From Aridibacter sp965216195 (GTDB lineage Bacteria > Acidobacteriota > Blastocatellia > Pyrinomonadales > Pyrinomonadaceae): a stretch of DNA of 64,000 nt. The translations under genes and the position numbers were made by a program. The stretch covers positions 3,224,001-3,288,000 of the forward strand of contig OZ244151.1 in the NCBI GenBank assembly GCA_965216195.1, in the 5' to 3' direction. Below are positions 8,307-16,357 of this stretch, in pieces (position 1 is the first letter of the stretch; every line of letters starts with the position of its first letter). A model generated the notes under the pieces. That model ran no database searches, was not told where the DNA came from, and was given only the letters and a program-made list of their open reading frames with translations.

Positions 8307-9146
8307 ATGAAAAATCTATCAAACACAAAACTAGCGTTTATCGGCTGCGGTGTGATGGCGGAATCGATAATCGCCGGACTTTTAAGAAAAGAACTAGTGG
8401 GTGCCAACCAAATTTCGGCTAGCCATCCGCGCAAAGAGCGCCGAAACGAACTCGAAGAAAAACACGGAATAAGCGCGTTTGAGCGCAACAAAGATGCCGT
8501 GTGCGCAACCAAAGACGCCGAAGATTCCATCATTGTCTTGTGCGTAAAGCCTCAGAGACTTGAAGGCGTTCTTAACGATCTCGCTGCAGTCGTCTCAAAT
8601 GATCAGCTCGTTTTGTCAATTGTCGCGGGCGCAACAATCGAAACGATTTCAAACGCACTCGGCACTAAAAAAGTGGGGCGCACAATGCCAAATACACCGT
8701 CTCAAATTGGTCACGGGATCACCGCCTGGACCTGCACAGATGAGGTTTCGGATGACGAACGCAAGAGAATCAAAGCTCTCCTGACAGCGCTAGGACGGGA
8801 GCTATATGTCGAAAACGAACATATGATCGATATGGCGACGTCACTTTCTGCGACGGGTCCAACATATGTTTTTCTTGTGATGGAAGCCTTGACCGACGCC
8901 GGAGTTCATTTGGGCTTTTCGCGCGATATGTCAAAAGAGCTTGTGCAGGAAACGATGCTTGGCTCGGTAAAATTTGCGATGGAATCCGATCTACACCCAG
9001 CCGAACTCAGGAACATGGTTACATCCCCGGGCGGCACCTCGGCAGACGCAATTTATCAAATGGAAAAAGGCGCACTCAGAACGGTTATGTCTAAGGCTGT
9101 CTTTGCCGCGTATAAAAAAGCGGTTGAGCTTGGGAAAAATGAATAG
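8307..9146 (+). CDS. proC: Pyrroline-5-carboxylate reductase
   Basis: Last enzyme of proline synthesis, reducing pyrroline-5-carboxylate with NAD(P)H. The N-terminal Rossmann motif is FIGCGVMAESIIAGL (about residues 11-25). The dinucleotide-binding domain carries VLCVKPQ and IVAGATIETI, followed by the MPNTPSQIGHG segment. The C-terminal dimerisation domain has the ProC signature SATGPTYVFLVMEALTDAGV and later TSPGGTSADAI. The length of 279 residues is normal. It stands alone on the + strand between repeat elements. Confidence 0.96.
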   Translation: MKNLSNTKLAFIGCGVMAESIIAGLLRKELVGANQISASHPRKERRNELEEKHGISAFERNKDAVCATKDAEDSIIVLCVKPQRLEGVLNDLAAVVSNDQLVLSIVAGATIETISNALGTKKVGRTMPNTPSQIGHGITAWTCTDEVSDDERKRIKALLTALGRELYVENEHMIDMATSLSATGPTYVFLVMEALTDAGVHLGFSRDMSKELVQETMLGSVKFAMESDLHPAELRNMVTSPGGTSADAIYQMEKGALRTVMSKAVFAAYKKAVELGKNE

Positions 9147-9155
9147 GCGATAGTG

Positions 9156-9252
9156 CGGTAAGCCTATGGCTTACCGACCAGAATGAGGCAAATTTAAAGG
9201 AGGCTCAGCCTCCGGTTCTAGAGTAACTCTCTCGGAAAGGCAGAGCCTTTTC
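9156..9252. repeat. Cluster of three stem-loops with 3-base loops
   Basis: Between the convergent proC and DUF4287 genes are three perfect palindromes: CGGTAAGCC-TAT-GGCTTACCG (9156-9176), GGAGGC-TCA-GCCTCC (9199-9213) and AAAGGC-AGA-GCCTTT (9236-9250). Their stems differ, but each has a 3-base loop. The last is followed by TT and preceded by AA-rich sequence, so some may act as bidirectional terminators. They may equally be REP-like units. Confidence 0.6.
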
Positions 9253-9301
9253 TACACTAAATAAACTCCTGATTGTTAAGGATAGGATTTAATTCAGCCT
9301 T

Positions 9302-9835
9302 CTATGCAGCCTTCTCGTAAGCTTCTTTGATCCAACCGAGAAGCTCCTTATCGATATCCTTGATGTCCGTTACCTGAACCCGGTGAGTACACATTGCGCC
9401 AAAGGGACCTGAGCCCTCGAGGCGCTCACCCGTTTCTTTTCCTTTGAGTTTCAAGCCCAGATCCATTCGGGTTTTTGTCGAAGGCTGAATAAGCACAAAT
9501 TGGTATTTTCGTTTGACGCTTACATTTGCTTTTTTTGGGACAAACTCTATGTCGTCTCCCATTTTCGAGATTTCTTTCACAAGTTTTTCGTAGATGGGCT
9601 TGAAGTGTTCTTTGCCTTTTGAATACTGCGCGGCAACCAAATCGTCTCCTTCAAAGTGGCTTGCGTCCGATTGACGTGCTTTGTGTGCAACGAAGTTTGC
9701 ATAGCCATGTGTAAAATCGTGTTCGGTTTTTAAGAACTTAACGATTTCACCGTGTTTTTCAAAGTTTTGCTTGCGAACGATTTTCACCCATTCTTCAACG
9801 GGCTTTCCAAATTTTTCTAAAATTCCTTTTTCCAT
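9302..9835 (-). CDS. DUF4287 / DUF5655 domain protein
   Basis: Conserved cytoplasmic protein of 177 residues with an N-terminal DUF4287 region (KFGKPVEEWVKIVRKQ, then KTEHDFTHGYANFVAHKA) and a C-terminal DUF5655-like region (VSVKRKYQFVLIQPSTKTRMDLGLKL, then CTHRVQV and LLGWIKEAYEKA). The start is taken as the ATG at 9835, because seven codons further upstream fall inside a dispersed repeat. Function is not established; the C-terminal part resembles predicted DNA/nucleotide-interacting domains. It neighbours two other small conserved genes (YjbR-like, DUF72) on the same strand. Confidence 0.75.
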   Translation of the reverse strand: MEKGILEKFGKPVEEWVKIVRKQNFEKHGEIVKFLKTEHDFTHGYANFVAHKARQSDASHFEGDDLVAAQYSKGKEHFKPIYEKLVKEISKMGDDIEFVPKKANVSVKRKYQFVLIQPSTKTRMDLGLKLKGKETGERLEGSGPFGAMCTHRVQVTDIKDIDKELLGWIKEAYEKAA

Positions 9836-9843
9836 AATTTTTT

Positions 9844-10022
9844 GGCCACGAAACACACGAAAAATACGAAAGGGATGTCTGAGAAGTTACAGATTACATA
9901 ATAGTTGAACCTGTGAATAAAAACTGACGAGGCTGGTTTTTGCCTTTAATTCATGCCAAATCGCGTTCATTTGCGGGCACTTTCTTTTCCTTTTTTCGTG
10001 TCCTTTCGTGTATTTCGTGGGC
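9844..10022. repeat. Dispersed inverted-pair repeat, CCACGAAA family (copy 2)
   Basis: The left arm GGCCACGAAACACACGAAAA (9844-9863, continuing to 9874) and an inverted right arm reading TTTCGTGTCCTTTCGTGTAT into TTCGTGGGC (to 10022) flank about 115 bases without genes. It lies directly upstream of the DUF4287 gene start, so the left arm forms part of that gene's 5' region. It is related to 8174-8292 and 43739-43877. Confidence 0.7.
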
Positions 10023-10079
10023 AACCTTTTTCTTTAGATTTTACATACTCGTCGAAAAAGCGATTGGAAAAAAATTACC

Positions 10080-10424
10080 TCAACCCACAGGACGGTATTT
10101 CTCCGCAAGTTTCTTTGGCGCAACCATGCAGTAAGAGGTGGTCAGTGCATCTTCAAACATCTCTTGCTCAACCTTTTCGAACTCAACGATTGTCCAACCC
10201 TTTCTACCCCAAGCCCCAGGTACCGGATAGACAATCTCATCATCAAACGCAGAAAATGCGGATTGATCGGCCGCTGATAGCTTTACTACTAAGGTCTTCT
10301 TTTTAGAATCAACCGTAGCAAAAATCTTCTTCTTCACACGAAAAGAAGTCCTCTCAAAATGCGGTTGCTCAACCGCTTCGTCAAAAGATAGCGCAAATTT
10401 TTTAACTGTTTCGACGTCAATCAT
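10080..10424 (-). CDS. MmcQ/YjbR family DNA-binding-like protein
   Basis: Small protein of 114 residues with the CyaY-like fold of the YjbR/MmcQ family. The family pattern is visible: an N-terminal helix ending FALSFDEAVEQPHFERTSFRV, a KKIFATVD strand, LVVKLSA, then PVPGAWGRKGWTIVEF and a final helix DALTTSYCMVAPKKLAEKY. The start at 10424 is set by the family's N-terminus and by a TAATG overlap with the DUF72 stop codon, which suggests translational coupling. The role is unknown; E. coli YjbR binds DNA. Confidence 0.8.
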   Translation of the reverse strand: MIDVETVKKFALSFDEAVEQPHFERTSFRVKKKIFATVDSKKKTLVVKLSAADQSAFSAFDDEIVYPVPGAWGRKGWTIVEFEKVEQEMFEDALTTSYCMVAPKKLAEKYRPVG

Positions 10425-11314
10425 TAAACCAACTTTGGCTGTTTCGTTTTGAGCGTTTCCGGAATCTGCAAATCCGTACCGATCTTCTTGTTTAGCTTTT
10501 CGATGAAATAAGCTGATAAAAGCGGCGATTCTTTTTCGACATTTTGGTGAACGAAGAAATCGAGTTCTTTGAGTCCCTGTTTTTTCCACTTCGCCACGCG
10601 TTCAACCCAATCATCGAGACGAGCATAATCCGACTCATGGTTTGCACCGACGTATCTGACAAAAGCTGTCGGCGTAGTGAGCCGCATATGCATCAAATCG
10701 CGGCGACCAGCGGTATCAACCAGCACGCTCGTAATCCCATTTTCATCAAAAAGCTTCCAAACCTCTTCGGCAATTTCGGGATCGTTATACCAGTTTGTGT
10801 GGCGAAACTCGATCGCAAGCGGTACATCGTATTTCCAGTTTTCGACGAACTTTTGAACGCGCTCGAAATCTTTCGGCGCAAAATTATTGTGGAGCTGGAG
10901 AAACATACCACCGAGCTTTTCACCAAGTTGCGAGGCATTCGAAACGTGGTTTTCTACAACTTCCTCAACCTCGTTTAACCTTTTCCAATGAGAAATTTCC
11001 TGCCCGAGTTTTGGAAAAAACCTGAAATTGTCAGGAACCGTCGCTTCCCACTTTTCATAAGTGGACACCGGAAACAAGCGGTAAAACGTTGCGTTTAACT
11101 CGATGCAGTTAAATTGCGAAGAATAATATTCGAGTTCGTTTTTTGTGCCGCGAGGATAAAAGCCCTTGAGGTCTTTTTTGTTCCACTTCGCGCAGCCGAC
11201 GTAAACCTTAAAATCTTTCGACTTCGATTTTGCCAGCGCGGCTTTTGTACCTTTGTGGTCCTTGGGGATTGTAAAATCAACTTCTTCGGGGTTTTCGACA
11301 CTTCCAAATTTCAT
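10424..11314 (-). CDS. DUF72 family protein (YecE-like)
   Basis: TIM-barrel-like protein of 296 residues. Family hallmarks are VYVGCAKWNKKDLKGFYPRGT near the N-terminus, QFNCIELNATFYRLFPVSTYEKW, FRFFPKLGQEISHW, then FVENWKYDVPLAIEFRHTNW and YVGANHESDYARLDDW. The function of the family is unknown. It shares a stop/start overlap with the YjbR-like gene downstream, so the two are probably co-transcribed. Confidence 0.88.
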   Translation of the reverse strand: MKFGSVENPEEVDFTIPKDHKGTKAALAKSKSKDFKVYVGCAKWNKKDLKGFYPRGTKNELEYYSSQFNCIELNATFYRLFPVSTYEKWEATVPDNFRFFPKLGQEISHWKRLNEVEEVVENHVSNASQLGEKLGGMFLQLHNNFAPKDFERVQKFVENWKYDVPLAIEFRHTNWYNDPEIAEEVWKLFDENGITSVLVDTAGRRDLMHMRLTTPTAFVRYVGANHESDYARLDDWVERVAKWKKQGLKELDFFVHQNVEKESPLLSAYFIEKLNKKIGTDLQIPETLKTKQPKLV

Positions 11315-11344
11315 ATTTTAATGCGTAGCACCTTGGCGTCTTGA

Positions 11345-11378
11345 CGGGATTCTCCCGCAAAGATGCAAAGGCGCAAAG
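11345..11378. repeat. CGGGA-TTC-TCCCG palindrome plus CGCAAAG direct repeats
   Basis: In the divergent gap upstream of DUF72 and mqnE, a CGGGA-TTC-TCCCG stem-loop (11345-11357) runs into CGCAAAG-ATGCAAAGG-CGCAAAG, three imperfect copies of a 7-8 base unit. The palindrome belongs to the same TTC/GAA-loop family as those around the transposase at 14.3 kb. Confidence 0.5.
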
Positions 11379-11428
11379 TAAACAAGCGACTTTCAAATAT
11401 AGATTTGTTAAAATCCTAGCATAGAAAT

Positions 11429-12535
11429 ATGGAGTTTTCATTCGATAAAAACCTGGGCACGATTGCGGAAAAAGTCTCAGAAGGTGAGCGTTTAACTTTC
11501 GATGAGGGAATGTCCCTCTTCGCCACCGATGACCTAAACGCCATTGGCAAACTCGCCGATTCCGTTCGACGAGAGAAACATGGAAAGGACACTTTTTACA
11601 ACGTCAATCGACATTTTAATCACACAAATATCTGCGTTGCGGATTGCAAATTCTGCGGGTTTTACAGACGGGCGCGGCAGGATGATGCCTACACTCATTC
11701 AATAGAAGAAGGAATAGATATCGCACGCGAAGCTGTAAACGAAGGCGCAACCGAGCTTCACATCGTCGGCGGTCTGAATTCAAAACTTCCCTTTGAGTAT
11801 TACACTGATTTGTTTTCGTCACTTAAGCGCGAGTTTCCTGATTTGCACCTAAAAGCGCTGACAATGGTTGAGCTCGATTTCTTTGCGCGTTTTTACAAGA
11901 TGTCGGATGAGGACGTAATCGAAAAACTCAAAGATGCGGGAATGGATTCATGTCCGGGCGGCGGTGCGGAAATTTTTGCTGAGCCGACTCGTTCAAGAAT
12001 CTGCGATCATAAATGCGACGGCGAGCGCTGGCTTGAGCTTGCCGGGAAAGTCCACAAAGCCGGTCTTAAGACAAACGCCACGATGCTTTACGGTCACATT
12101 GAAACGATCGAAGACCGCGTTGATCATCTTGTAAAGCTTCGCGAACAACAGGATAAAACCGGTGGTTTTCAGTGTTTTATCCCCTTAGCGTTTTACCCGC
12201 CAGAAACAGCACTTTCGAATCTTCCGGGACCCGACGGAATCGATTCGCTAAAAACGATTGCCGTTTCGCGTTTGATGCTTGATAATTTCGATCACATCAA
12301 AGCGTATTGGGTGATGCTCGGAAAACACCTCGCGCAAACCGCACTTCACTTCGGTGCAAACGACCTCGATGGCACTATTACCGACGGAAGCGAACTAACC
12401 GAAGCCTATTCGGTTGAAGAAGGCGGCGAGGTAAAAATGTCGCGGAATGAACTAATCGCGCTGATTGAGAACGCGGGATTTGAAGCTGTGGAAAGAGACA
12501 CGGTTTACAATCGCGTCGATAAGCGAGCAGCATAG
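11429..12535 (+). CDS. mqnE: Aminofutalosine synthase (radical SAM)
   Basis: Radical SAM enzyme of the futalosine route to menaquinone; it joins SAM with the MqnA product to form aminofutalosine. The cluster motif CVADCKFC (CxxxCxxC, about residues 69-76) is followed by GFYRRA. TELHIVGGLNSKLPFEYY distinguishes MqnE from MqnC, and the C-terminal half carries IKAYWVMLGKHLAQTALHFGA-type motifs of the family. The length of 368 residues is typical. It implies menaquinone as the respiratory quinone, consistent with the ACIII operon downstream. Other mqn genes are not in this window. Confidence 0.92.
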   Translation: MEFSFDKNLGTIAEKVSEGERLTFDEGMSLFATDDLNAIGKLADSVRREKHGKDTFYNVNRHFNHTNICVADCKFCGFYRRARQDDAYTHSIEEGIDIAREAVNEGATELHIVGGLNSKLPFEYYTDLFSSLKREFPDLHLKALTMVELDFFARFYKMSDEDVIEKLKDAGMDSCPGGGAEIFAEPTRSRICDHKCDGERWLELAGKVHKAGLKTNATMLYGHIETIEDRVDHLVKLREQQDKTGGFQCFIPLAFYPPETALSNLPGPDGIDSLKTIAVSRLMLDNFDHIKAYWVMLGKHLAQTALHFGANDLDGTITDGSELTEAYSVEEGGEVKMSRNELIALIENAGFEAVERDTVYNRVDKRAA

Positions 12536-12552
12536 AATAAAGGAGAAAACAA

Positions 12553-13110
12553 ATGATAAAGAAAATAACCACACAACTTCTAATTTGCGCGATTTTGCTA
12601 CTGACCTCAAAAGCAGTTTTAGCCGCAGATTATAAAGTTAAATACGCCTTTAAGGTAGGAAAAAAAACGAAAGAAACGACAGCAACAATGTCTATTGATA
12701 AGAGCACTTTTTCTGTTGTTCCTAAAAAGGCAAAATTTAAGGAGCATTCAAAAGAATTTGCGGTTTCAGACATCAAAGTAGCGGATTATTCTTATTCGAA
12801 AAAGCCGATTCTTTCGACGTCTGGCGCTATTGCAACCGCGATCCTGCTTGGTGTTTTTGTTCTCCCTTTGCTTTTTATTAAGAAGAAAAATCACTGGCTT
12901 ACCGTGCAAACGGAAGATGATTTCGCACTGATGCGTCTTAACAGAAACGAGTTTCGTGCGGTGCTTGCAGATCTGGAAACAAAAGGAATTACGGTTAACC
13001 GACTCACCGAGGCAGATCGAAAAAAAGGAAGTAAAAATAAAAAGAAAACGGAAGAAAAAGAAGAAGATGGATCTGCCGCTGACCAAGAGGATGCCGATCC
13101 AGCTAAGTAG
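12553..13110 (+). CDS. Hypothetical membrane protein with signal peptide and charged tail
   Basis: A 185-residue protein not recognised. AAAGGAGAAAAC precedes the ATG, a good Shine-Dalgarno. An N-terminal signal peptide ends near VLAADYK. A periplasmic-like Lys-rich region follows, then one strong transmembrane segment (AIATAILLGVFVLPLLFI, about residues 92-109) ending in KKKNH. The C-terminal 70 residues contain LTVQTEDDFALMRLNRNEF and a Lys/Glu/Asp-rich tail. It begins 17 bases after mqnE and precedes dapA by 23, so the three may be co-transcribed. The TVQTEDDFALMRL stretch resembles lipid- or PH-like sheet sequences, but that is speculation. Confidence 0.7.
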   Translation: MIKKITTQLLICAILLLTSKAVLAADYKVKYAFKVGKKTKETTATMSIDKSTFSVVPKKAKFKEHSKEFAVSDIKVADYSYSKKPILSTSGAIATAILLGVFVLPLLFIKKKNHWLTVQTEDDFALMRLNRNEFRAVLADLETKGITVNRLTEADRKKGSKNKKKTEEKEEDGSAADQEDADPAK

Positions 13111-13133
13111 CTAGAAATTCTCAGGATTACCTA

Positions 13134-14033
13134 ATGACAATGAGATTGAATTGGTTAAAGGGCTGCGCGACTGCGCTTGTTACGCCGTTTAGGAAAGACG
13201 GCTCGATTGATGACGACTGTTTTAAATCACTCGTCGAACGCCAGGTAAAAAACGGCGTGAAGCTTCTCGTGCCGTGTGGGACTACAGGCGAAAGCGTGAC
13301 AATGTCTGAAGACGAACGCCTTCATGTGATCAAGATGACTGTCGAGGTTGCGAAGCGATTTAAGGGCGCGAAAGTGATCGCGGGAACGGGCAGTAACAAT
13401 ACCGCAGCAACGATCGATTTTACTAGGAAAGTCAGGCGGTTAGGTGCTGATATGGCACTCGTTGTCGGACCTTACTACAACAAACCAACTCAAGCTGGCT
13501 ACTTCGCACATTTTAAAGAAATTGCTAATTCGGTTAAAAACTTTCCGATTATGCTCTACAACGTGCCCGGCAGAACCGCCTCAAATATCACTGCGGAAAC
13601 CCAAGTAAAGATTGCGGAAAAATGCAGAAACGTCGTTGCAACGAAGGAGGCTTCCGGGGATTTTTCTCAGATAATGAACATCATCAAAAATCGCCCGACC
13701 AATTTCCGCGTTTTTTCCGGTGATGACGCAATCACGCTACCGATGATAGCCGCCGGAGCTGATGGTTTGGTTTCGGTTTGCTCAAACGAGATTCCGAAGG
13801 AAACTTCGCAGATGGTTGAAGCTGCTTTGAAGGGGACTTTAACGAAAGCGCGTCGGATTCATTACAAGATTCTTGATTTAATGGAGGCGAATTTCATCGA
13901 AGCAAACCCCGCACCTTGCAAGTTTGTGATGTCTGAGATGGATTTGCTGGAGAATAATGTCAGATTGCCGTTGGTGCCTGTTGCGGCTGCGTCGAAGAGG
14001 AAGTTGAAGAAGATTTTGGAAGAATTGAAGTAG
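13134..14033 (+). CDS. dapA: 4-hydroxy-tetrahydrodipicolinate synthase
   Basis: First committed enzyme of lysine/diaminopimelate synthesis, condensing pyruvate with aspartate semialdehyde. It has the DapA signatures CGTTGES (about residues 46-52), the proton-relay Tyr in LYNVPGRTASN, and the Schiff-base Lys in VATKEASGD. The length of 299 residues is normal. The start at 13134 gives MTM; a second ATG at 13140 is also possible. The pathway partners dapD and asd follow within 5 kb, but a transposase and a kinase remnant are inserted between. Confidence 0.95.
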   Translation: MTMRLNWLKGCATALVTPFRKDGSIDDDCFKSLVERQVKNGVKLLVPCGTTGESVTMSEDERLHVIKMTVEVAKRFKGAKVIAGTGSNNTAATIDFTRKVRRLGADMALVVGPYYNKPTQAGYFAHFKEIANSVKNFPIMLYNVPGRTASNITAETQVKIAEKCRNVVATKEASGDFSQIMNIIKNRPTNFRVFSGDDAITLPMIAAGADGLVSVCSNEIPKETSQMVEAALKGTLTKARRIHYKILDLMEANFIEANPAPCKFVMSEMDLLENNVRLPLVPVAAASKRKLKKILEELK

Positions 14034-14115
14034 TTTATCACTGAATACAAATGAATAATCCGTTAGTTTTGCAGAAACGATCTAATTGAACAATTCCGTA
14101 ATCATTGTGATTCGC

Positions 14116-14317
14116 GTCGCTGAAAGCGACATATCAAATAGCGTCGGGAGAATCCCGACGACAGGTTAGAAATTTTTAACGCGACGCTGAAGGTGTCGAA
14201 CTCCAACTCCAACGATATTAAATTTGTCCCATTCAGGGACAAAACCGCAATAACGATGAACGTCGGGGGAATCCCGACGAACCGTAATCAACACGCATGC
14301 TGTCCCTGAAGGGGACG
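14116..14317. repeat. Cluster of six palindromes left of the Y1 transposase (GTC-n-GAA-n-GAC family)
   Basis: Six stem-loops lie in the 290-base gap before the transposase: 14116-14130, 14142-14160, 14182-14198, 14224-14244, 14262-14280 and 14303-14317. Five have the loop GAA and one (14224-14244) has TTC at its centre. Stems differ in sequence but most share GTC at the base and GAC as its complement, for example GTCGCT-GAA-AGCGAC and CGTCGGGA-GAA-TCCCGACG. The set matches REP-type palindromes that accompany IS200/RAYT-like transposases. Confidence 0.8.
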
Positions 14318-14323
14318 AATAAC

Positions 14324-14770
14324 ATGGCTCAAACGCTCACACAAATCTATATACACGCAATTTTCTCAACAAAGAATCGTGAAAATTTGATTACTCGTGA
14401 AATCGAAGGCGAATTATTCGCTTACATAGGCGGGATTTGCGTGAATAATGGCTCAAAATTAATCTCAGCGGGTGGAACTGAGAATCACGTTCATCTCCTA
14501 ATCTCAATGAGCAAAAATATCAAACTGCCGGAACTGATCGGCGATATAAAACGCGATAGCTCGAAGTGGCTAAAAACGAAAGGGATTGTCAAATTTGGAT
14601 GGCAAGATGGATACGGAGCGTTTTCTGTAGGACATTTGCAGATCGATTCTATTAAAAAATATATTGCAAACCAGAAGGCGCATCACGCAAACGCAGCTTT
14701 TGAAGACGAGTTTAGATATTTCTTGAGAAAATATAATGTAGAATACGACGAACGCTATGTCTGGGATTGA
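14324..14770 (+). mobile_element. IS200/RAYT-like Y1 transposase (HUH endonuclease)
   Basis: Single-domain Y1 transposase of 148 residues from the ATG at 14324 (MAQTLTQIYIHAIFSTKNR). The HUH motif is ENHVHLLIS, and the C-terminal helix carries the likely nucleophile Tyr in SIKKYIANQ. Such enzymes cut and rejoin single-stranded DNA at palindromic ends. The gene is intact and has GGGGAC upstream, part of the last left-hand palindrome. Palindromes crowd both sides, mostly with GAA loops on the left and TTC loops on the right, so this could be a REP-associated transposase rather than a selfish insertion sequence. It separates dapA from a damaged kinase gene. Confidence 0.85.
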
Positions 14771-14775
14771 TATTT

Positions 14776-14857
14776 GTCCCCTTCAGGGACGATGCCTTTT
14801 TTGATCCGAGTTCGTCGGGTTTCACCCGACGCTATTGAATTGGTCACCTACGGTGAC
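14776..14857. repeat. Three palindromes right of the Y1 transposase (inverted orientation)
   Basis: Stem-loops at 14776-14790 (GTCCC..TTC..GGGAC), 14813-14831 (CGTCGGGT-TTC-ACCCGACG) and 14843-14857 (GTCACC-TAC-GGTGAC) follow the transposase directly. Two loops are TTC, the complement of the GAA loops on the left, so these palindromes are in opposite orientation across the gene. Confidence 0.75.
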
Positions 14858-14929
14858 GAAAGAGAACACTTGCAAAGACCAAGAAAATTAATCAGTTGCC
14901 TTCGGGAATTGTCACGAAATCGGAACCCA

Positions 14930-15402
14930 ATGATTGTCGGAATAGACGGTTGTGGAGGTGCGGGTAAAAGTACGTTGGCAAAATATATTCAGGAAAATTT
15001 TTCCAATGTGAAAATTGTTCAGGTGGATGATTTTTACTTTCACGATCATTTCGATTGGGAAAAGCTCAAAATGCAGTTCTTGATCGGCTCAGCAAAAATA
15101 AACCAGCAAAATATCAGCGTTATGACTGGGAATCTAAAACACTCGCTGAATGGCGTGAGATAACAGCGGACGGGATTATAGTAGTCGAAGGTGTTTATTC
15201 GACAAAAAAGGAACTCGCCGATTTTTACGACTTTAAGATTTGGGTAGAATGCCAAAGGGGGTTGCGCCTAAAACGCGGTGTGGAACGAGACGGAGAAGCG
15301 ATGCGCGAAAAATGGGTGAATGAATGGATGAAGGCGGAAGATAAATATGTTGAAGAAGACAATCCAAAGAACAGAGCAGATTTAGTGGTAAACGGATATT
15401 AA
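14930..15402 (+). pseudogene. Uridine kinase-like P-loop protein, frameshifted
   Basis: The remnant has a complete Walker A (GIDGCGGAGKSTL) and VQVDDFYF in one frame to about 15070, then continues in the -1 frame with NAVLDRLSKNKPAKYQRYDW, GIIVVEGVYS and LRLKRGVERDGE to a TAA at 15402. The two parts join naturally if one base was lost near GAAAAGCTCAAAATGCAG (15059-15076), which should read CTC-CAA-AAT. The N-terminus is unclear. The frame is open further upstream to 14774, but that stretch runs through the transposase-linked palindromes, so the original start region may have been replaced. The enzyme family phosphorylates uridine or related nucleosides. It ends 6 bases before dapD. Confidence 0.7.
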
Positions 15403-15408
15403 TTATCT

Positions 15409-16239
15409 ATGAAACTAAAAGAACAAATCGAAAATCTATCAACTCAATCCGAATTTTCCCGAGATGACCGAAAAGTCTTCGAAGAATTTAAGGAAGCGCT
15501 TCGAAACGGTGAGATCCGGGCGGCAGACAAAGATGACAAAGGTAATTGGTTTACAAACGCGTGGGTGAAACAAGGGATTTTGCTTGGGTTTAAGATGGGC
15601 AAGATGGTGAAGATGTCTCGCGAACTCGAGATCTTCCAATTCTTTGATAAGGAAACTTATCCGCTTCGCCCAACGACGCTTGAAGACGAGATTCGGATTG
15701 TGCCGGGTGGTTCAACGATTCGCGATGGAAGCTATGTAGCGCCGGGTGTTGTCTGTATGCCGCCGATGTACATCAACGTCGGAGCCTACGTTGACGAAGG
15801 AACGATGGTCGATTCTCACGCACTCGTCGGGAGCTGCGCGCAAATCGGTAAACGCGTTCATTTATCAGCTGCCGCCCAGATTGGTGGTGTGCTCGAACCA
15901 ATCGGGGCAATGCCAGTTGTGATCGAAGATGATGTTTTGGTTGGTGGAAATACGGGAGTTTACGAAGGAACGATTGTAAGAGAAAGAGCGGTTCTAGCCT
16001 CAGGCGTGATCCTAACTCGCTCGACTCCGGTTTTTGATCTTGTAAACGAAACTATCATCAAGAGTGACGGCAAAGACCCGCTTGAGATCCCGGCCGGCGC
16101 AGTTGTTGTTCAAGGTTCGCGTGCAATTTCGAAAGGCTTTGGAAAAGAAAATGGTTTGTCGCTCTATGCGCCAATGATCGTGAAATATCGCGATGACAAA
16201 ACAGATGCCTCGACGCAGCTTGAGGATTACTTGAGGTAG
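15409..16239 (+). CDS. dapD: Tetrahydrodipicolinate N-succinyltransferase
   Basis: Trimeric left-handed beta-helix enzyme of the succinylase branch of diaminopimelate synthesis, using succinyl-CoA. The N-terminal helical domain (residues 1-95) includes GNWFTNAWVKQGILLGFK. From about residue 100 a hexapeptide-repeat region runs through RIVPGGSTIRDGSYVAPGVV, YINVGAYVDEGTMVDSHALV and GTIVRERAVLASGVILTRST. The length of 276 residues is normal. Its presence indicates that lysine/peptidoglycan precursor synthesis goes by the succinyl route. Confidence 0.95.
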   Translation: MKLKEQIENLSTQSEFSRDDRKVFEEFKEALRNGEIRAADKDDKGNWFTNAWVKQGILLGFKMGKMVKMSRELEIFQFFDKETYPLRPTTLEDEIRIVPGGSTIRDGSYVAPGVVCMPPMYINVGAYVDEGTMVDSHALVGSCAQIGKRVHLSAAAQIGGVLEPIGAMPVVIEDDVLVGGNTGVYEGTIVRERAVLASGVILTRSTPVFDLVNETIIKSDGKDPLEIPAGAVVVQGSRAISKGFGKENGLSLYAPMIVKYRDDKTDASTQLEDYLR

Positions 16240-16242
16240 TTT

Positions 16243-16341
16243 TAGCCACAGAGCACACTGAGAAAAAGAAGAGAAATTAACAGGATAGGCAGGATGAATA
16301 GGATAAGAAAATACGTTATCCTAAACATCCTGTTTATCTTT
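16243..16341. repeat. Dispersed repeats: CACAGAG half-element and ACAGGAT inverted repeat
   Basis: GCCACAGAGCACACTGAGAA (16244-16263) is of a kind of short repeat often seen between bacterial genes. It is followed by an imperfect inverted repeat, ACAGGATAGGCAGGATGA at about 16280 facing TTATCCTAAACATCCTGT at about 16316-16333. No coding signal is present. Confidence 0.55.
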
Positions 16342-16357
16342 GTGAATTGGAAGATCC

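Noticed and set aside
14116..14857. CRISPR array
   Set aside because: The repeated units are individual palindromes with differing stems and irregular spacing, not identical repeats with equal spacers, and no cas genes are present.
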